From assembly GCA_964016885.1 (NCBI GenBank), contig OZ024742.1, positions 123,476,828-123,540,827 of the forward strand: a DNA stretch of 64,000 nt, read 5' to 3'. The DNA is from Eledone cirrhosa. Lineage: Eukaryota > Mollusca > Cephalopoda > Octopoda > Eledonidae. Positions 33,500-45,190 of the stretch are shown piece after piece; the first letter of the stretch is position 1; every line of letters starts with the position of its first letter. The notes beneath the pieces were generated by a model. That model searched no databases and was not told the origin of the DNA. It worked only from the letters and a program-made list of their open reading frames with translations. The translations under genes and the position numbers were made by a program.

Positions 33500-34900
33500 G
33501 AGAAGGATGTGAAGGTGATAGACTCTACATCTAGGCCATGTTGGAGTTTCAGCTGCACCTTGCAGAAAAAAAACTATAATGGCATTTCCACGAATAATGG
33601 CTAGTGACACGTGTTGCAACAACCAACCCACCCTACAGGACTCCTTCCTCAGATGGGTTGCTGATATTCTGAGTTTATGGAGAAGCTCTACTGTACAGGG
33701 TCCAAGGCACCCCATTCATTGCTTGTCAGCCTGTCCTCTGCATTGCAGGCTGTGGGAGCAGGGTTTGTGGCTGAAACGGCTAATTTGGAAGCAGAAAATG
33801 TGTCACAGCATGACATGTCCAAAATGAGGTATTTTCCTCCAAATGGGAAGAGCATAATTCCATTAGGGCATTGCCTCTTGGCTCCAGTTATGATGGGAAG
33901 CCAGCTACATACAGCCTCCTCCTCAATATTGTTGTTGCGTGGCATGTGGGGGGAATTGGCATGTGCTCTGGTGGCATCACAGTGGGTGCTGGCCAAATTC
34001 ATCAACAGCACAACAACATTTGTGTGGCCCACACATGCAGAGCTAAGGCATTGGGCCACTCCAATGTGAGTGGGAGGTGAATCAGAAGGAAGTGAGTTGG
34101 TGTTGGTCCAAGCCAGACTTGATCCACATAAAGGAAGACCTGCACTTGATGATATCCCAGTTAAGTTGGACATTTGTATACTGGAATGACAGAGCTGGGA
34201 TGATTAAATGAAAGTATTCAACTACTGACTCATCCAAGCCATTCAGTCACACATTGTCCAGGTTCCAGATATAGATAGGTGCCTGGGGAGAATGGACAAC
34301 TTGGTAAACTGCCAGTGCAAAGAGGAACAGGCCAAGTCGGTCTCTTTGCTGGACACTTTTGCTGCAAATCGTCAAAAGACGATGCCCACTGCGATGGGAC
34401 ATATGCCTCCGTTGTACTTCCTCAGAGCGGTGAGACTTGCTGAGAAGTAAAGATCACAGGTATGGCAGGACAAATTGGCATGGAGAAAACGGTTGTTGAG
34501 GGCTGTGATTGAATGGAGCAATCGTACTCCTACTTCAGCAGCTTCTGGTGAGATAAGCTCTTTCAGATGGCTGACCATCTCCCAATGCTGCTCTCGGGGA
34601 AGTATCTAAGGGCAGCTACTATGTCCTCACTTTATGCAGCCAAGGAAAGGTTACTGGCTTGGGCTGGGACATCCCTGATGTCGACCGAGGGTCCAGGTGT
34701 TTATGATGAAATGGTGGGGCCAGAGTACCTTGTCACTTCAGACCAGCACACATACTGCAGCAAGAATTTTGTGATCAGTTAGTTTGAGGTAGACTCTGTC
34801 ACGAAGACATTCTGTGTAGTCAAAAGTGGATTGAATGGGCTGAGTCTGTTATTGTTGCAGCAGACAGAGATGGTCTGATGCAGCGATAACACCAAATTCA
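33500..34900 (-). pseudogene. Non-LTR reverse transcriptase + restriction-like endonuclease remnant
   Basis: Read on the minus strand. 34578-34372 gives HLKELISPEAAEVGVRLLHS, ANLSCHTC, and LTALRKYNGGICPIAVG, then a stop followed by RFAAKV. This matches the 'GGIRPIAVG...RRLAAK' finger/palm block of a metazoan non-LTR RT. In another frame at about 34290-34180, YIWNLDNV stands where the catalytic YLDDG-type motif belongs, so both aspartates are not kept. At 34173-33688, GAKRQCPNGIMLFPFGGKYL then ILDMSCCDTF resembles a PD-x(n)-D restriction-like endonuclease core, with N in place of the first D. At about 33690-33600, LRKESCRVGWLLQHVSLAI and IRGNA is the conserved C-terminal block. At least two frameshifts and two lost catalytic residues make it dead. 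Endonuclease assignment is an inference. Confidence 0.7.
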
Positions 34901-35219
34901 TGGGCCATCTCTAAATCAAATAAATTCTCTGTTTGTGTTTGCTGTAATTCCTTTTATTAATTAACTAATTATGGAATCTGCACCCGATGATGTTACCAGG
35001 TTCTTTTTTTTTTTGCAAAAATGAAAAGCTTTCCATAGTTTTAATCAAATAAATATTTAACTCTGTTCCTGCACCATACACAGGATTCAACATCAATGAT
35101 AGATGAGTTACATAATGTAGAGTGTCTTTTTTTTTACTATGACGGAATAACCAGTTCTATCCATTGGTGAACCACACAACATAAATGTATATATGAACAT
35201 ACATATAAATATATATATA

Positions 35220-36142
35220 TCTGTATATATATATAAAATTAAGTATGTGTGTGTCTGTGTGTCTGTGTATTACCTATAGGGGCCTACATTTTACGACCGA
35301 TTTTCATGAAACTTTACAGGCTCATAGATTAGTCATCGGGGACTGTTTTCTATATATCAGCGTATCGTTTTTTTTTATTCCGGAGTCATTCTGCAGATAA
35401 AATTCGATAGGGAGGGTCACCTTTTTTAGGTATCGAAAAATAAGATTTTTGGCTCTAGCTCCCACATTTTGCCACTGATTTCGTTCAAATTTTAAAGCAA
35501 AATAGAATTTATCATTGCACATCCTCTGACGGCTTTATATTTTACATTTGTTGTTCAGGGACGGCATGGCAGCCGCTTAAATATTCAAAAATACCACTTT
35601 TAGACTAAATTTTTTCTGGTCCAGCTCCAACATTAATTAACCTACTTTGTTCAACTTTTACACTACGCTAGATCTGATTATTTCACGTATTTCCGCCTTT
35701 TCGACTCTAGCACCCACATTTTTCAACCGATTTCGTTCAAATTCGAAACTTCGGCTTCACCTCACATATAAATCAATTTATTTGGTTCAACTTTTATACT
35801 ACGATAGAACCTATCATTGCACATCTTATAGATGGTCAAAGGCAAAACGATGGCAACTGACGTCGTCTGAGCTTTTAGTTGTGTATTTGGGAATTCATCG
35901 GTTTCCAATCAAGTAGCGTGAGGAAATTTAGCTTAGTGTTAGAAGTCATTACCTCCCTCCACCAGCATGCCCCTTCGTCAGTCACCCGTGTTTTTCAGTG
36001 ATAGAGGTCATCACCACCCTCCCCCGCATGGCCTGTGTGTGGCCATAGATGAGTCATCGAGAAGCAGTCGCTAAGATCAACACCTTTTCATCAAACTAGA
36101 TATTATTTTACCTACCCAGGCAACGCTGGGTACTGCTGCTAG
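35220..36142 (+). mobile_element. Candidate non-autonomous Helitron
   Basis: The right end is ACCCAG-GCAACG-CTGGGT (36114-36131), a 6-bp stem with 6-nt loop, then seven bases, then CTAG at 36139-36142 followed by T. This is the Helitron signature (3' hairpin, CTRR, insertion into A|T). A 5' TC at 35220 after an A fits but sits in a (TA)n tract, so the left end is approximate. The interior repeats related blocks: CCCACATTTT, GATTTCGTTCAAATT and ATCATTGCACATC (35459-35527, 35709-35748, 35814-35824). No Rep/helicase coding capacity; an 89-codon plus frame at 35647 is not recognisable. No TIR or TSD, consistent with Helitrons. Confidence 0.75.
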
Positions 36143-36982
36143 TATATAAATTTATTTATATATATATATGTAAAAATACATACTCATACACAAACCCATA
36201 TGTGCACATAGATTTCAATTATTTAATTTCATTCTTAGTGTGCAGCCATGTGGTTATATTAGTTGCTGCTGACTTTCGCAGTGCCCTACAAAAACAAAAA
36301 ACAAATCTTCACTTGGCTGATACCTCTATGCTTGAAACAAACTGAAAATTGTTTGCAATTTACATTGTTGTTATTTATTATTTTCTAAGCCAATATCTCA
36401 TGTAACCTACAATTAGGAGAGATTTTGTATAGAATATGTTGTAGTGTTTTCTTTCTGTTTCCCACTTGGTATTTCTATAACATCTCCTGAAAAACAGTTC
36501 TTTAAAATAAATTCTTATTCCTCTTATAATTAACTGAATTTGACTCTCATTTTAGATCTTTACATTCAGTGGTTAACAAGACTGTCAAAACTTTCAAAAT
36601 AATGGTTGTCTCTGGCATTGAATTTTGATTTTCTGATAAACAGAATCATTTCTTCTGCTGATGTTCTAACATACTTGACAGTGATAATGACATAACAAGT
36701 TTAATATGTCTGGAAATTAAGAAGGTTCTATATTTACTTGTAGCAAAGGGCTTTATTGTTTTTGCAAAAAGTAAATAGACATGATTTCCTATTTACTAGA
36801 TATAGTAGCATGTATAAAGAGCACAAGGAGAGAATACCATTAAATATAAGAGGGGAGTGAACTATTCATGATTATATAATATAAATATGAAAATATAATA
36901 TAAATATGTAAATATAAATATGTAAATATAATATAAATATGTAAATATAAATATGTAAAAAAACTTGTGCAATCATGTGGGT
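36143..36982. other. AT-rich DNA with ATATAAATATGTAA tandem repeat
   Basis: Positions about 36872-36960 consist of tandem AATATAAATATGTAA-type units, alternating with a shorter ATATAATATAAATATG variant. The rest shows no feature. Confidence 0.7.
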
Positions 36983-36994
36983 TTAGGTTCTATC

Positions 36995-37233
36995 TAAAAG
37001 TCAAAAGGCCGTCTCGATCCTGGATGTTCACCAAACTGATACTTAGCCCAGTTGCCATGGTCCAAAGCGACTGAGAGTACAAGACCCTAGGTCAGGATAC
37101 CAGTTCATTGTACTGGAGCAACAGGAAATTAAGTGTTTTGCTCAAGATCACAGCACACAATCTAGTCCAGGATTTGAATCCACTACATTATGATTGTAAG
37201 TCAAGTATACTTACCATTAGACTGTATCCTCCA
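36995..37233 (-). mobile_element. S2 SINE, full length, 12-bp TSD
   Basis: The complement begins with a tRNA-like head (GGAGGATACAGTCTAATGG), then a B-box-like GGATTCAAATCC, then AAACACTTAATTTCCTGTTG, TACCAGTTTGG-like and ends GACGGCCTTTTGAC. TTAGGTTCTATC is present at 36983-36994 and again at 37234-37245. About 240 bp long. The head's A/B boxes predict an RNA polymerase III origin. Confidence 0.9.
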
Positions 37234-37245
37234 TTAGGTTCTATC

Positions 37246-38486
37246 CTACTATATAATACCATAAACTGTTTTCTGTAGCTTTGCACTGACTGCTTTCTTT
37301 GTAAATATGTTAGGAAATCAGAAGCTTGTGTGTGTATGTGTGTTTCTTTGCTTCACATTCAACATTGCCGATGCTGACCTTTATTTATGTTTTGAGTAAA
37401 AAGTCTTAAGGCTCACTGGTTAGATATATAAAGATTTATACTATACTAAAAGAAAAATGAGGTTTAGTGTCAAGAGGGGACTCAGGCCAAAGAATTTGTC
37501 TTCAAAATGTCTCATCCAAACCATTCCACCTTAGAAAAATTGATTTGAAATTGATAAAGGCATAATGCTAATTGTGAATGAACTAAAAGAGCAAATAAAG
37601 TGGCTTACAATCAGTTGAAAGGAGTGTAATATTTTTAAAGATGTCATGAAAATAGATGGTTGTGTAATGTGATTTTAGTAATTCATTTGTAGCTTTGATT
37701 GGACAGACCTAACACGATGTTTGTTGCTGGCAAAGGCAACAAAAACACAGAATTAACAAGGATGATGTGAGAGAATATATATGGCAGCTCAGTTCAAGTC
37801 ATACAAGTGTAGTAATAAAAGAAGAGATTTATGATGATGAGAACTTAACTGATTCGTAGAAAGTCTTTCATGTTATGATGTTAAAATCTAGAAAAAAATT
37901 TATTAGAAAACCAAAATATAAATCAATGTGAAGTATGTAATTGAATATTGAATCAAATGTGCAGGAGTAGAAAATACAATTTGAATATCCTATAGTAACC
38001 CAAGCTGAAAAATAATTTCAATATTGATAGTGAGCAAAGATAAAATATGATAGACAAATCATTGGCAAATACTATATACATTTTCACACCATTTAAAAGT
38101 TGCATGAATGAATCTCTTTTATAGAACCCCCTCCCCATAAAAAAAGTTCATAATTTTACCAAGTAGAGAATTAATTAGTCAATATCAAATTCCTGTTTTC
38201 AGTTTCATCTGGAACAGTGTGAGATACAATCTTTAATAAAGTGGCTAACACCAAGAGGAAAAATAGTCAGACAATATATTTGAAAATTTTATACATAACA
38301 AGCTACACATCATTTTAATGGTACTTATAAGGAGATAAAAATGACTACTTGTTGGTTGGCAATTCTTTTCAATATTAGCAGAATTTATTCTCAAAAGATA
38401 GCAAAATAAATATGTAAAGATGGAATAGTAAGAAAATATTTCTATTGAAATTATATTAAAAATGTATATGTATGAATAGGTAGATA
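37246..38486. other. Unassigned AT-rich DNA
   Basis: No recognisable element or gene. Confidence 0.5.
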
Positions 38487-38775
38487 TATCATCATCGTCA
38501 TCATCATCACCATCATCATCATCATCGTTTAACGTTATCTTTCATGCTAGCATGGGTTAAATGGATTTGTCCCATTTGAGGCAAGTTGGGTCGGATGACC
38601 ATGTCTCGCTTGTATAGGACTGTTTCTGGCTAGTTTTCTATGGCTGCATGTCCTTCCTAATGCCAACCACATTTACAGTGTGTGCTGAGTGCTTTTTTCC
38701 ATGTCTCCTATATGACCACTTTACAGTGTGGACTGGGTGCTTTTTGTTGTGACACCTACACAACTATTTTACATA
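38487..38775 (-). mobile_element. LINE A 3' tail with (CAT)n end
   Basis: ATCATCATCGTCATCATC tract (38487-38527), then GTTTAACGTTATCTTTCATGC, TAGCATGGGTTAAATGG, ACTGTTTCTGGCTAG, GGCTGCATGTCCTTCC, TAATGCCAACCACATT. Then come two tandem units (ACAGTGTG..CTG(A/G)GTGCTTTT, each ending in a CC(T)-rich CCATGTCTCC or GACACC). The tandem unit equals the one duplicated in the full LINE A. Confidence 0.88.
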
Positions 38776-38937
38776 TAGTTATGTATATTTGTGTATGCAT
38801 GTGTGTTTATGCATGAGCATGTATATGTTTGTGTATCACACATGCATGTGTATGTGTGTGTATGGATATATAAATATGTGCTAGTATGGATATATAAATA
38901 TGCATATTATATATGCATGTATTGTGTGCATGTATCA

Positions 38938-39268
38938 TTTCATCATCATCATCATTTCATTTTATGTCCACTTTTTCCCTGCTTGCAAGGGTGGGATGGG
39001 AACTGATTCTGGCTTGATTTCTACAGCCGGATGCCCTTCCTAACACCAACCTCATTTACAGTGAGTGCTGGGTGCTTTTTTGCCATGGCTCCTCCACAAC
39101 CACTTTGCAGTGGAATGATATGGACCCCAGTCCCTATCATCTCATTTCTACAGCTGAGTAAACTGGAGCAATGTGAAATAAAGTGTCTTGCTCAAGGAAA
39201 CAACACATCACCTGCTCTAAGAATTGAACTCACAACCTTTCGCTCTAACCACTGAGCCATGTGCCTCC
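38938..39268 (-). mobile_element. S4 SINE: tRNA head joined to LINE A tail
   Basis: The complement reads: GGAGGCACATGGCTCAGTGG with A-box-like TGGCTCAGTGG; B box GAGTTCAATTCTTAG; GAGCAAGACACTTTATTTCA; CAGCTGTAGAAATGAG; AAAGTGGTTGTGGAGG; GCACCCAGCACTCACTG; GGTTGGTGTTAGGAAGGG; GTAGAAATCAAGCCAGAATC; then AAAGTGGACATAAAATG and (ATG)n. From AAAGTGG onward it is nearly identical to the LINE A 3' UTR at 13399-13545. It has an internal pol III promoter and a LINE-matched 3' end, as in stringent-type SINE/LINE pairs. An inserted SINE in a LINE tail is the alternative, but there is one continuous boundary and no duplicated site. Confidence 0.8.
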
Positions 39269-39439
39269 ATATTCTCAGTATAGTATACATATATATAAGT
39301 ATACATATATATTCATCTATTCGACCAAGGGGCTTTAATCCTGAGCCATAGGTGTACCATCATTGCATACATATTGGGCATTTAAAACTGACAAAGTTCA
39401 TTCCTCTGCAGATCTTATCACAGCTGTTCTTTTCCAGAG

Positions 39440-39592
39440 AAGACAGACAGAGGAAGATATATTTAACTGGTAGTTTATTTATTGACCTTGAATGAGTGAA
39501 ATATAAAGTTTACCATGACAGGATTTAAACTCAAGAGAACTGAAATGCATATTGTAAAGCATTCCATTTTATGTTCAAACAACCCTGCCAAT
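39440..39592 (-). mobile_element. S1b SINE, very old
   Basis: GTTTATTTATTGACCTTGAA, AAATATAAAGTTTACC, CAGGATTTAAACTCAAGAG, GTAAAGCATTCC and CAACCCTGCCAATTAA follow the order body, B box, head of a minus-strand S1-type SINE, at low identity. Confidence 0.6.
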
Positions 39593-40014
39593 TAATACAC
39601 ACAAACACACACTAATACACACACATTTATAAGCTGTAGGAAGTTCAGATACAGAAAATAACTGCAATTACAGTCAGTCATTATAGAATAGCTTATAAAA
39701 TCAAGTAAAATCCCATAGAGACAAAAACAAATGTTGTCAGTGGCTGCTACAAAACAATCGAAATTTTTATCTTCCAGATGCCAGCTAGGTGCTCAAATAA
39801 TTGTGCTAAGGGACTCCTGACAATATTGTACTGTCTAAATTAAGGAGCTGAATCAAACGTGTTCAATTTGTTTGTATTCCATGTAAACGGCAATTAATTA
39901 TGAGTGAAAGTCTGTTCCTTATTCTCCTTGTAAAAATGGATAAAAAACTGAAAAGGTTTTCCTTACTGGCATGGGCTAGGTTGATCAACATAATTCGCAT
40001 AACGTGTTATTTGT

Positions 40015-40180
40015 TGTTACTTCTTTCCTACACTGGCTAGAAGACCACCCTGCACAAGTATATTTGATTTTTGGCATGGATTCTATGGTACTTCTTAATT
40101 CCCACCGCTATACAGACTATATTTGATCCATTTTATGACAGCAGCAATACAGAAGTTATCGTGTCTCTTCTCCGATGATA
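40015..40180 (-). mobile_element. LINE A 3' tail, degraded
   Basis: TTTTTGGCATGGATTCTATG, GTACTTCTTAATTCCCACCG, TATACAGACTATATTTG and CATTTTATGACAGCAGCAAT keep the order of the tail, with many changes. Confidence 0.5.
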
Positions 40181-40701
40181 TTAATTTTCTTGAAATTTTT
40201 AAAGACGTCTTATTTTGATGTGGGTGTGCATTACTTGTTATAGCAATAAAAGTAATGCTTCTTGGTGACACTGTTCATCAGAAACCCCAATAGTCTGTAG
40301 AACGTTGGGGCTTTTCATATTTTCTCTCACCAAATCTTACAACTCATTAATCCACCCAAATTCATGGTAGAATACATTTCTTGAAGGTGACCCAGAGTGT
40401 GTTTGAATTTGGAAACATATTTCACCCAGCTAATCACCCAGCTAAATATTCTTCTGAAACTCAATCATATATCTTTCTATTATATGTTTTTAAGTTATAG
40501 AAATAATCTATCCACCTTTCTTCCCCCACACTCATGCACATATGTATATTTGAAAGCATATGTTTTTATATTGTTCTCTCTCCCCTGACAACATTGTAAC
40601 ATTTTTATAACTTGCTTCATTTCTTATTGCATCAAATTCTAACTACTAGTATCCATTATAATGATTAAACACTTTTTTGTTACATTATGTGGGGTTCTCT
40701 C

Positions 40702-40907
40702 CTTAGGAACACTCTATTTTCATTTCTACAACTACATGTCATTACAGGTGTCTATTTTTGGTTAGACAAGTTTGCATGGTAATCATCTTGTGCTTAGTCC
40801 TATTCTTAGGTGCTTTCTATTTTCATATGAGCAACTGTACATTTCTGATCACTGAAGATTGTTATTTTTGGTCAAACAAGTTTGCATAGTAGCAATCTAG
40901 ATTTTAG
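40702..40907. repeat. Tandem duplication, 103-bp unit, two copies
   Basis: Units 40702-40804 and 40805-40907 share CTTAGG, CTATTTTCAT, CAACT.ACAT, TTATTTTTGGT-A-ACAAGTTTGCAT and a CTT-TTAG end. Identity is moderate, so it is old. Not recognised as a mobile element. Confidence 0.7.
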
Positions 40908-41104
40908 CTTTATATTTCAGCATACTTACATTCATTTCAGTAGTTAACAGTAATTATGTATAGCAACATGAAGTTGTAGGTAATTTCTCTTGAATTTAAA
41001 CTGAAAATACTACTTTAAAGTCTCAAGCGAATATATATCCATATTGTATCTATTCCTCACTACCTCTCTTAGAAGTAAAACATTTTTTGCCACACATTAA
41101 GAAA

Positions 41105-41345
41105 AAAGAGTGGGTTTTCTTTTCTCATGCCAGCAACACAGCTACCATACAGGGGGGACTGGTGCATTTTTTTAATCACCAGCACGACCACCATACAGAG
41201 TGGACTGGGTGCATTTTGAAATGTCACCAGCATGGTCACTACTCAAGGTGGACCAGTTGGCTCTTGTCATGTCACCAGCACAATCACCTTACAAAGTAGA
41301 TCGGGTGCTGTTTCTTGTCATGTTACAAGCATGGACTGGGTACTT
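41105..41345. repeat. Expanded ~48-bp tandem array derived from LINE A tail
   Basis: Four and a half units of 48-51 bp, each with the order CCAGCA(C/T)..., ACCA-CATACA, GAGTGGACTGGGTGC and a T-rich end (TTTTGAAATGTCA, CTTGTCATGTCA). The unit corresponds to the minus strand of the segment present twice in the LINE A 3' UTR at 13399-13480. The usual GGATGCCCTTCCTAA flank is absent, so the array stands alone. Confidence 0.8.
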
Positions 41346-43544
41346 TTGTTATTGTGAGGGTGGAATTTTTCTTCATGGGAGAGCTGATTTGGAGCATGTC
41401 CAGCTTTTTTTTTACTGGTATGCATGAGTTGGACAGGGCAAGAAAGGTGCATCAGAAGTGTGGAAGGTGGGGCTTTCAGGAACGGGAACTAATACACAAG
41501 TTGGACATGGACATGGTGAATGGGATACTTAGCTGGTAAGAGAGATTTTAAGGCTGGAGAGGGTGAATGAGGAGGAAAATGCAAGCAAATGATGCAGACA
41601 AATATCCTCTACATATTTATTTCATTCTCTACACAAGGGAAGGTGGTTATTCTACAGTACAGCATAACATCAGAGATCTTGAGCCTGTATTGTCTACTTT
41701 CAGAGGTCTAATTATGCTAGGTTGGCTTTCTTACATCGTACTTCTTTTGTTTTAAAACTATACTAAACGTGTCAACAAAAAATATGGTGTAAAAATAAAT
41801 AAATTTTCACACTTCCTTATATTTTAGAAATGTACTAAAATATTACAAATAGAATTACGATGTAGAATGATAAAAGAAATATGACGTACAAACTTTAAAA
41901 CCATCACCTTCCATCTGTAGTTTAAACCCATTTATTTTTTTAAATGCCTGTCCAAATTGAGGTGTGTCATATATGCCCATGAATGATATAAGCTGTCAAA
42001 AATAGTATACATGTGTATGCGTGTGTTCGACCAACTCTTCACTTCACATATGTAATTGCTTGTGCAGCTGAGGATATCCTATGGTTCATCAGTTCAACAT
42101 AAAATAATCAGTATCTTACACAAAAACAAGGACTGGCTTTAAGATGTGCATCCAGCCACAGCATTTTGCCTCAAAAATCATTTTCCAAATCATTCCAACG
42201 TAGTGAGAAAATATGCAAAATGTTAAATAGATATAAATCTTTTGGGGGCAGTTAGTATTTTATTTGCTTAATGAGTCACATAGACATTTTAAGCTTGCTT
42301 CATTGTAGAAATCCTGATAAAAATGTTATAATACAAATTATAGACACAAATATTGTATCTTTATATAATTACATAAATTAATGATGTTTTATGAAAATTG
42401 GTGCCATCCATCATACAGAATTGATGCAAAATATTGAATAGTAAGTTTTTGAATTAATGACAAAAGCAAGTGAAGAAAATCTACTCAAATTCACATTGCA
42501 ACAGTCATTAAATTAGGAGCGACCTCTTCTGAATTTTTTTAAATTTTGTAACATACATCAAAATATATTTTCTGTTTTTGTTAAAAAACTTTGAAAAGAA
42601 ATTTACACAAAATTGTTACCATGTATGGAAAGCAAGCATAATTTTTTTATAAATATAAAATATGATAATGCAAACAATTTTCCAATATCGAATTATCAAA
42701 GTTTGATATTTTTAAAATGAGATTAATTTTATATATTATAAAGATATTTGGATTACCACACTCACCCTATTTTAAAAATAACCTCTAAAAAGTGATTATA
42801 TGGAGAGATTCTCCTATTCTTTTCTTAAGAGATTAAATATTTAAGTCAGATTAAAAGAAAATGCAAATATTTTTTATGAAGATGCCTCAGTTCGAAACTC
42901 ATTTAATACATCATAATTTGCTTTCTGTCAGAGTTGAAACTGTTATTCTCCAATAAATGAGATTAGACTCAATATATGTAAACACATTTAAGAATATTTT
43001 AGCTTTGCTTTGAAAGTGTTCTGTGTTATATAGAAAGGAATCATAGGTTCATCTAACTTGGTATAACTATGCTATTTGACAAAAGTCTCTGATAAATTTG
43101 TTGATTGCCTTTAGTTGTGAACATGAAATTATTTCTTTCTTCAATCCCTTTATTCTGAATATTGTCACCCACATAAAACTTTTGTAGCTGGTGAAAATAT
43201 ATTAAACAATAATTGGTAATAAAACACATTTTCTACTTCTCTTTTTTCTATGTGCAAGTAGTTTTTTGTAATAATCAGAAGAACTGTGAATAGTTCTTAA
43301 GAAATTTTCAAAAAGAAAAGAAACGTTAATCACTTTCACTGAGCCAATCGTTAATCATCATTACATCAGTCACATCAAAGATTTATGAGTCTATTCTCAA
43401 CAATTACATTTACAATTTCTGTTCTTTCTTATCAGTCAGGAAGTTCAGATAAGTCCGTGATTTATTAATCTACCCTGTGATTCTGTGGCTTGTGGTATGC
43501 AACCTTTTGATCATTTTCTCTTTGCAAAAAACAAAACCTTTATC
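41346..43544. other. Unassigned, mostly AT-rich DNA
   Basis: Positions 41346-41580 are G-rich on the plus strand, giving overlapping 74-75-codon frames without motifs. The remainder to 43544 has no recognisable feature. Confidence 0.45.
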
Positions 43545-43860
43545 TTCTTCTTTCTCTTGGCCCACTTATTCCAAGGAGGGTCATGGAGCCCAGCCAGAGG
43601 GTCCTGTTAGAAGCAACTATCTCCGAATGATCCAGATGGGTCTCCAAGCAAGACGAGCCGAGCTCAATGATGTTATCCAACTATCTAGCTCGGAGTCTAC
43701 CTTTATGTCTTCTGCCAGCTGATTTTGGCCATAAAATCTGTAAATCCGAGTTGTGACCTTTCAATTTGGAGAAGTAGTAACTCTATCTACAATGCCTCTC
43801 TCATCTCCGAGCTGTAATGTTATTACAAAGACCATTTGGAAGATCCCACTTTGGCAACTT
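43545..43860 (-). mobile_element. LINE B 3' end
   Basis: CTTCTTCTTTCTCTTGGCCC, ACTTATTCCAAGGAGGG, GGTCCTGTTAGAAGC, AACTATCTCCGAATGATCC, GAGCTCAATGATGTTATCC and CTCGGAGTCTACCTTTATG. Same order as at 23679, extending further into the coding tail (GTAGTAACTCTATCTAC). Confidence 0.85.
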
Positions 43861-44897
43861 GTATTTGTGATCATATTTTTTCGTTCATTACCCAAGATTG
43901 ACTGAATAATGTATAAAAATCTCATAGGTAACAATAAGGTCATTATCATATTTTCTTAAATCTTTGACTGTTCCATTACTGCATATGATGACGACTCCGC
44001 TTCCTCATGCAATATAGCAGCAATGAAAAGATTACCAAAACATCTGTCATCTTTATAGTTATTTATCTCGCTCAGATTATCATAGATTTTAACCACATAC
44101 ATTTTTTTATGTTGACTACCAGATAAAGAGAACTGTGGTTCATTGGTAGCAATGTAATCTTGTATATACAGTTTTTATTGATGTTTAGGTTAATCTAATT
44201 AATTCACATGTCAATTAAAGCTGACTGCTTATATTAACTTACATGTAGTTCTCACACCTGGTCTCAGAAAAACTCTAGACTTTTTGATGCATCTAAGATC
44301 TTTTCATGTCCTTTTGGGGAATAAATGAGCATACATGACCAGTGGAGATATCACATCAAATATATTTGAAATGTTTAAATAATATTTTACAGTTAAATGC
44401 TTAATGCACGTCCACATTGTGAGACATAGATGAATGTATTTATTCATGTTGTCCCTTTCTTAGGCTTGTTGTCAACCAAGTCTTAGGCATTTAGGGATAC
44501 GACTGGATATTCACTCACAGAATGATGTAACAAACTCTGTAGAAATGAATGGGCACTACACAGCTGTAGTAATATAAATTGTATACAATATTACTAAAAT
44601 ACACAATTGTCCCATCTTCGATAGCAAGGTAATTGGATGTTAAATGATGATGTAAATAGGTACTTTAATCAAGTAATAAGTTGGTTTACCATGCAGAGAA
44701 GGAACATGTGTGTAAAGCAGTACTTTTTGTCAGAAGGTTATATTTTCTGATGGCACTGAATAAATTGGATTAAGTGGTAGTTACTCTGCCTAATGATTTA
44801 GCACTTAGAAAACCTTGCTCTCTGGAAAACAATTCTGTCCATTACATTAGTCTTTTACTTTTCCTCATATAAAACCCATTTATTACAATTTTTTACT
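43861..44897. other. Unassigned AT-rich DNA
   Basis: Nothing recognised. Confidence 0.5.
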
Positions 44898-45190
44898 GTT
44901 TCATCATCATCATCGTTTTTACATCCACTATTCTGCACTCACATGGGTTGGATAGATCCTTTTCAATATAGCATCTCTTCACTCACTGCATTCCTTTGTC
45001 ATCTCCTCTGTGAGTCACTCTGTTTACATTCACTAACAGCTGTGTAGACAAGCATTAGTTTGCTTGGATGTTACTGTTTACTTTGTAAATAAGTAACATC
45101 CTATAGTTATTGACGGTAGGGTTGCTACACAGATGAAATGATGTGCAGTGAATGTGCATGAAATGATGCTATTGTGACATATGTCAACAC
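44898..45190 (-). mobile_element. LINE A fragment, end plus coding-tail remnant
   Basis: Begins CATCATCATCGTTTTTACATCC, CACTCACATGGGTTGGATAG (terminal block), then jumps to CTTTGTCATCTCCTCTGTGAG, which is the complement of the segment downstream of the GRPKKTW-type region in the 31961 copy (GGAGATGACAAATGAA). The intervening 3' UTR is deleted. Homology past 45020 is weak. Confidence 0.55.

Noticed and set aside
33677..34069. 130-codon plus-strand frame
   Set aside because: Antisense to the retroelement pseudogene, whose RT and C-terminal motifs read on the minus strand.
35647..35916. 89-codon frame inside the Helitron candidate
   Set aside because: No Rep or helicase motif; it coincides with internal repeated blocks and looks like chance.
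41105..41345. CRISPR-like repeat/spacer array
   Set aside because: The whole 48-51-bp unit repeats with no variable spacer, and it derives from the LINE A tail.
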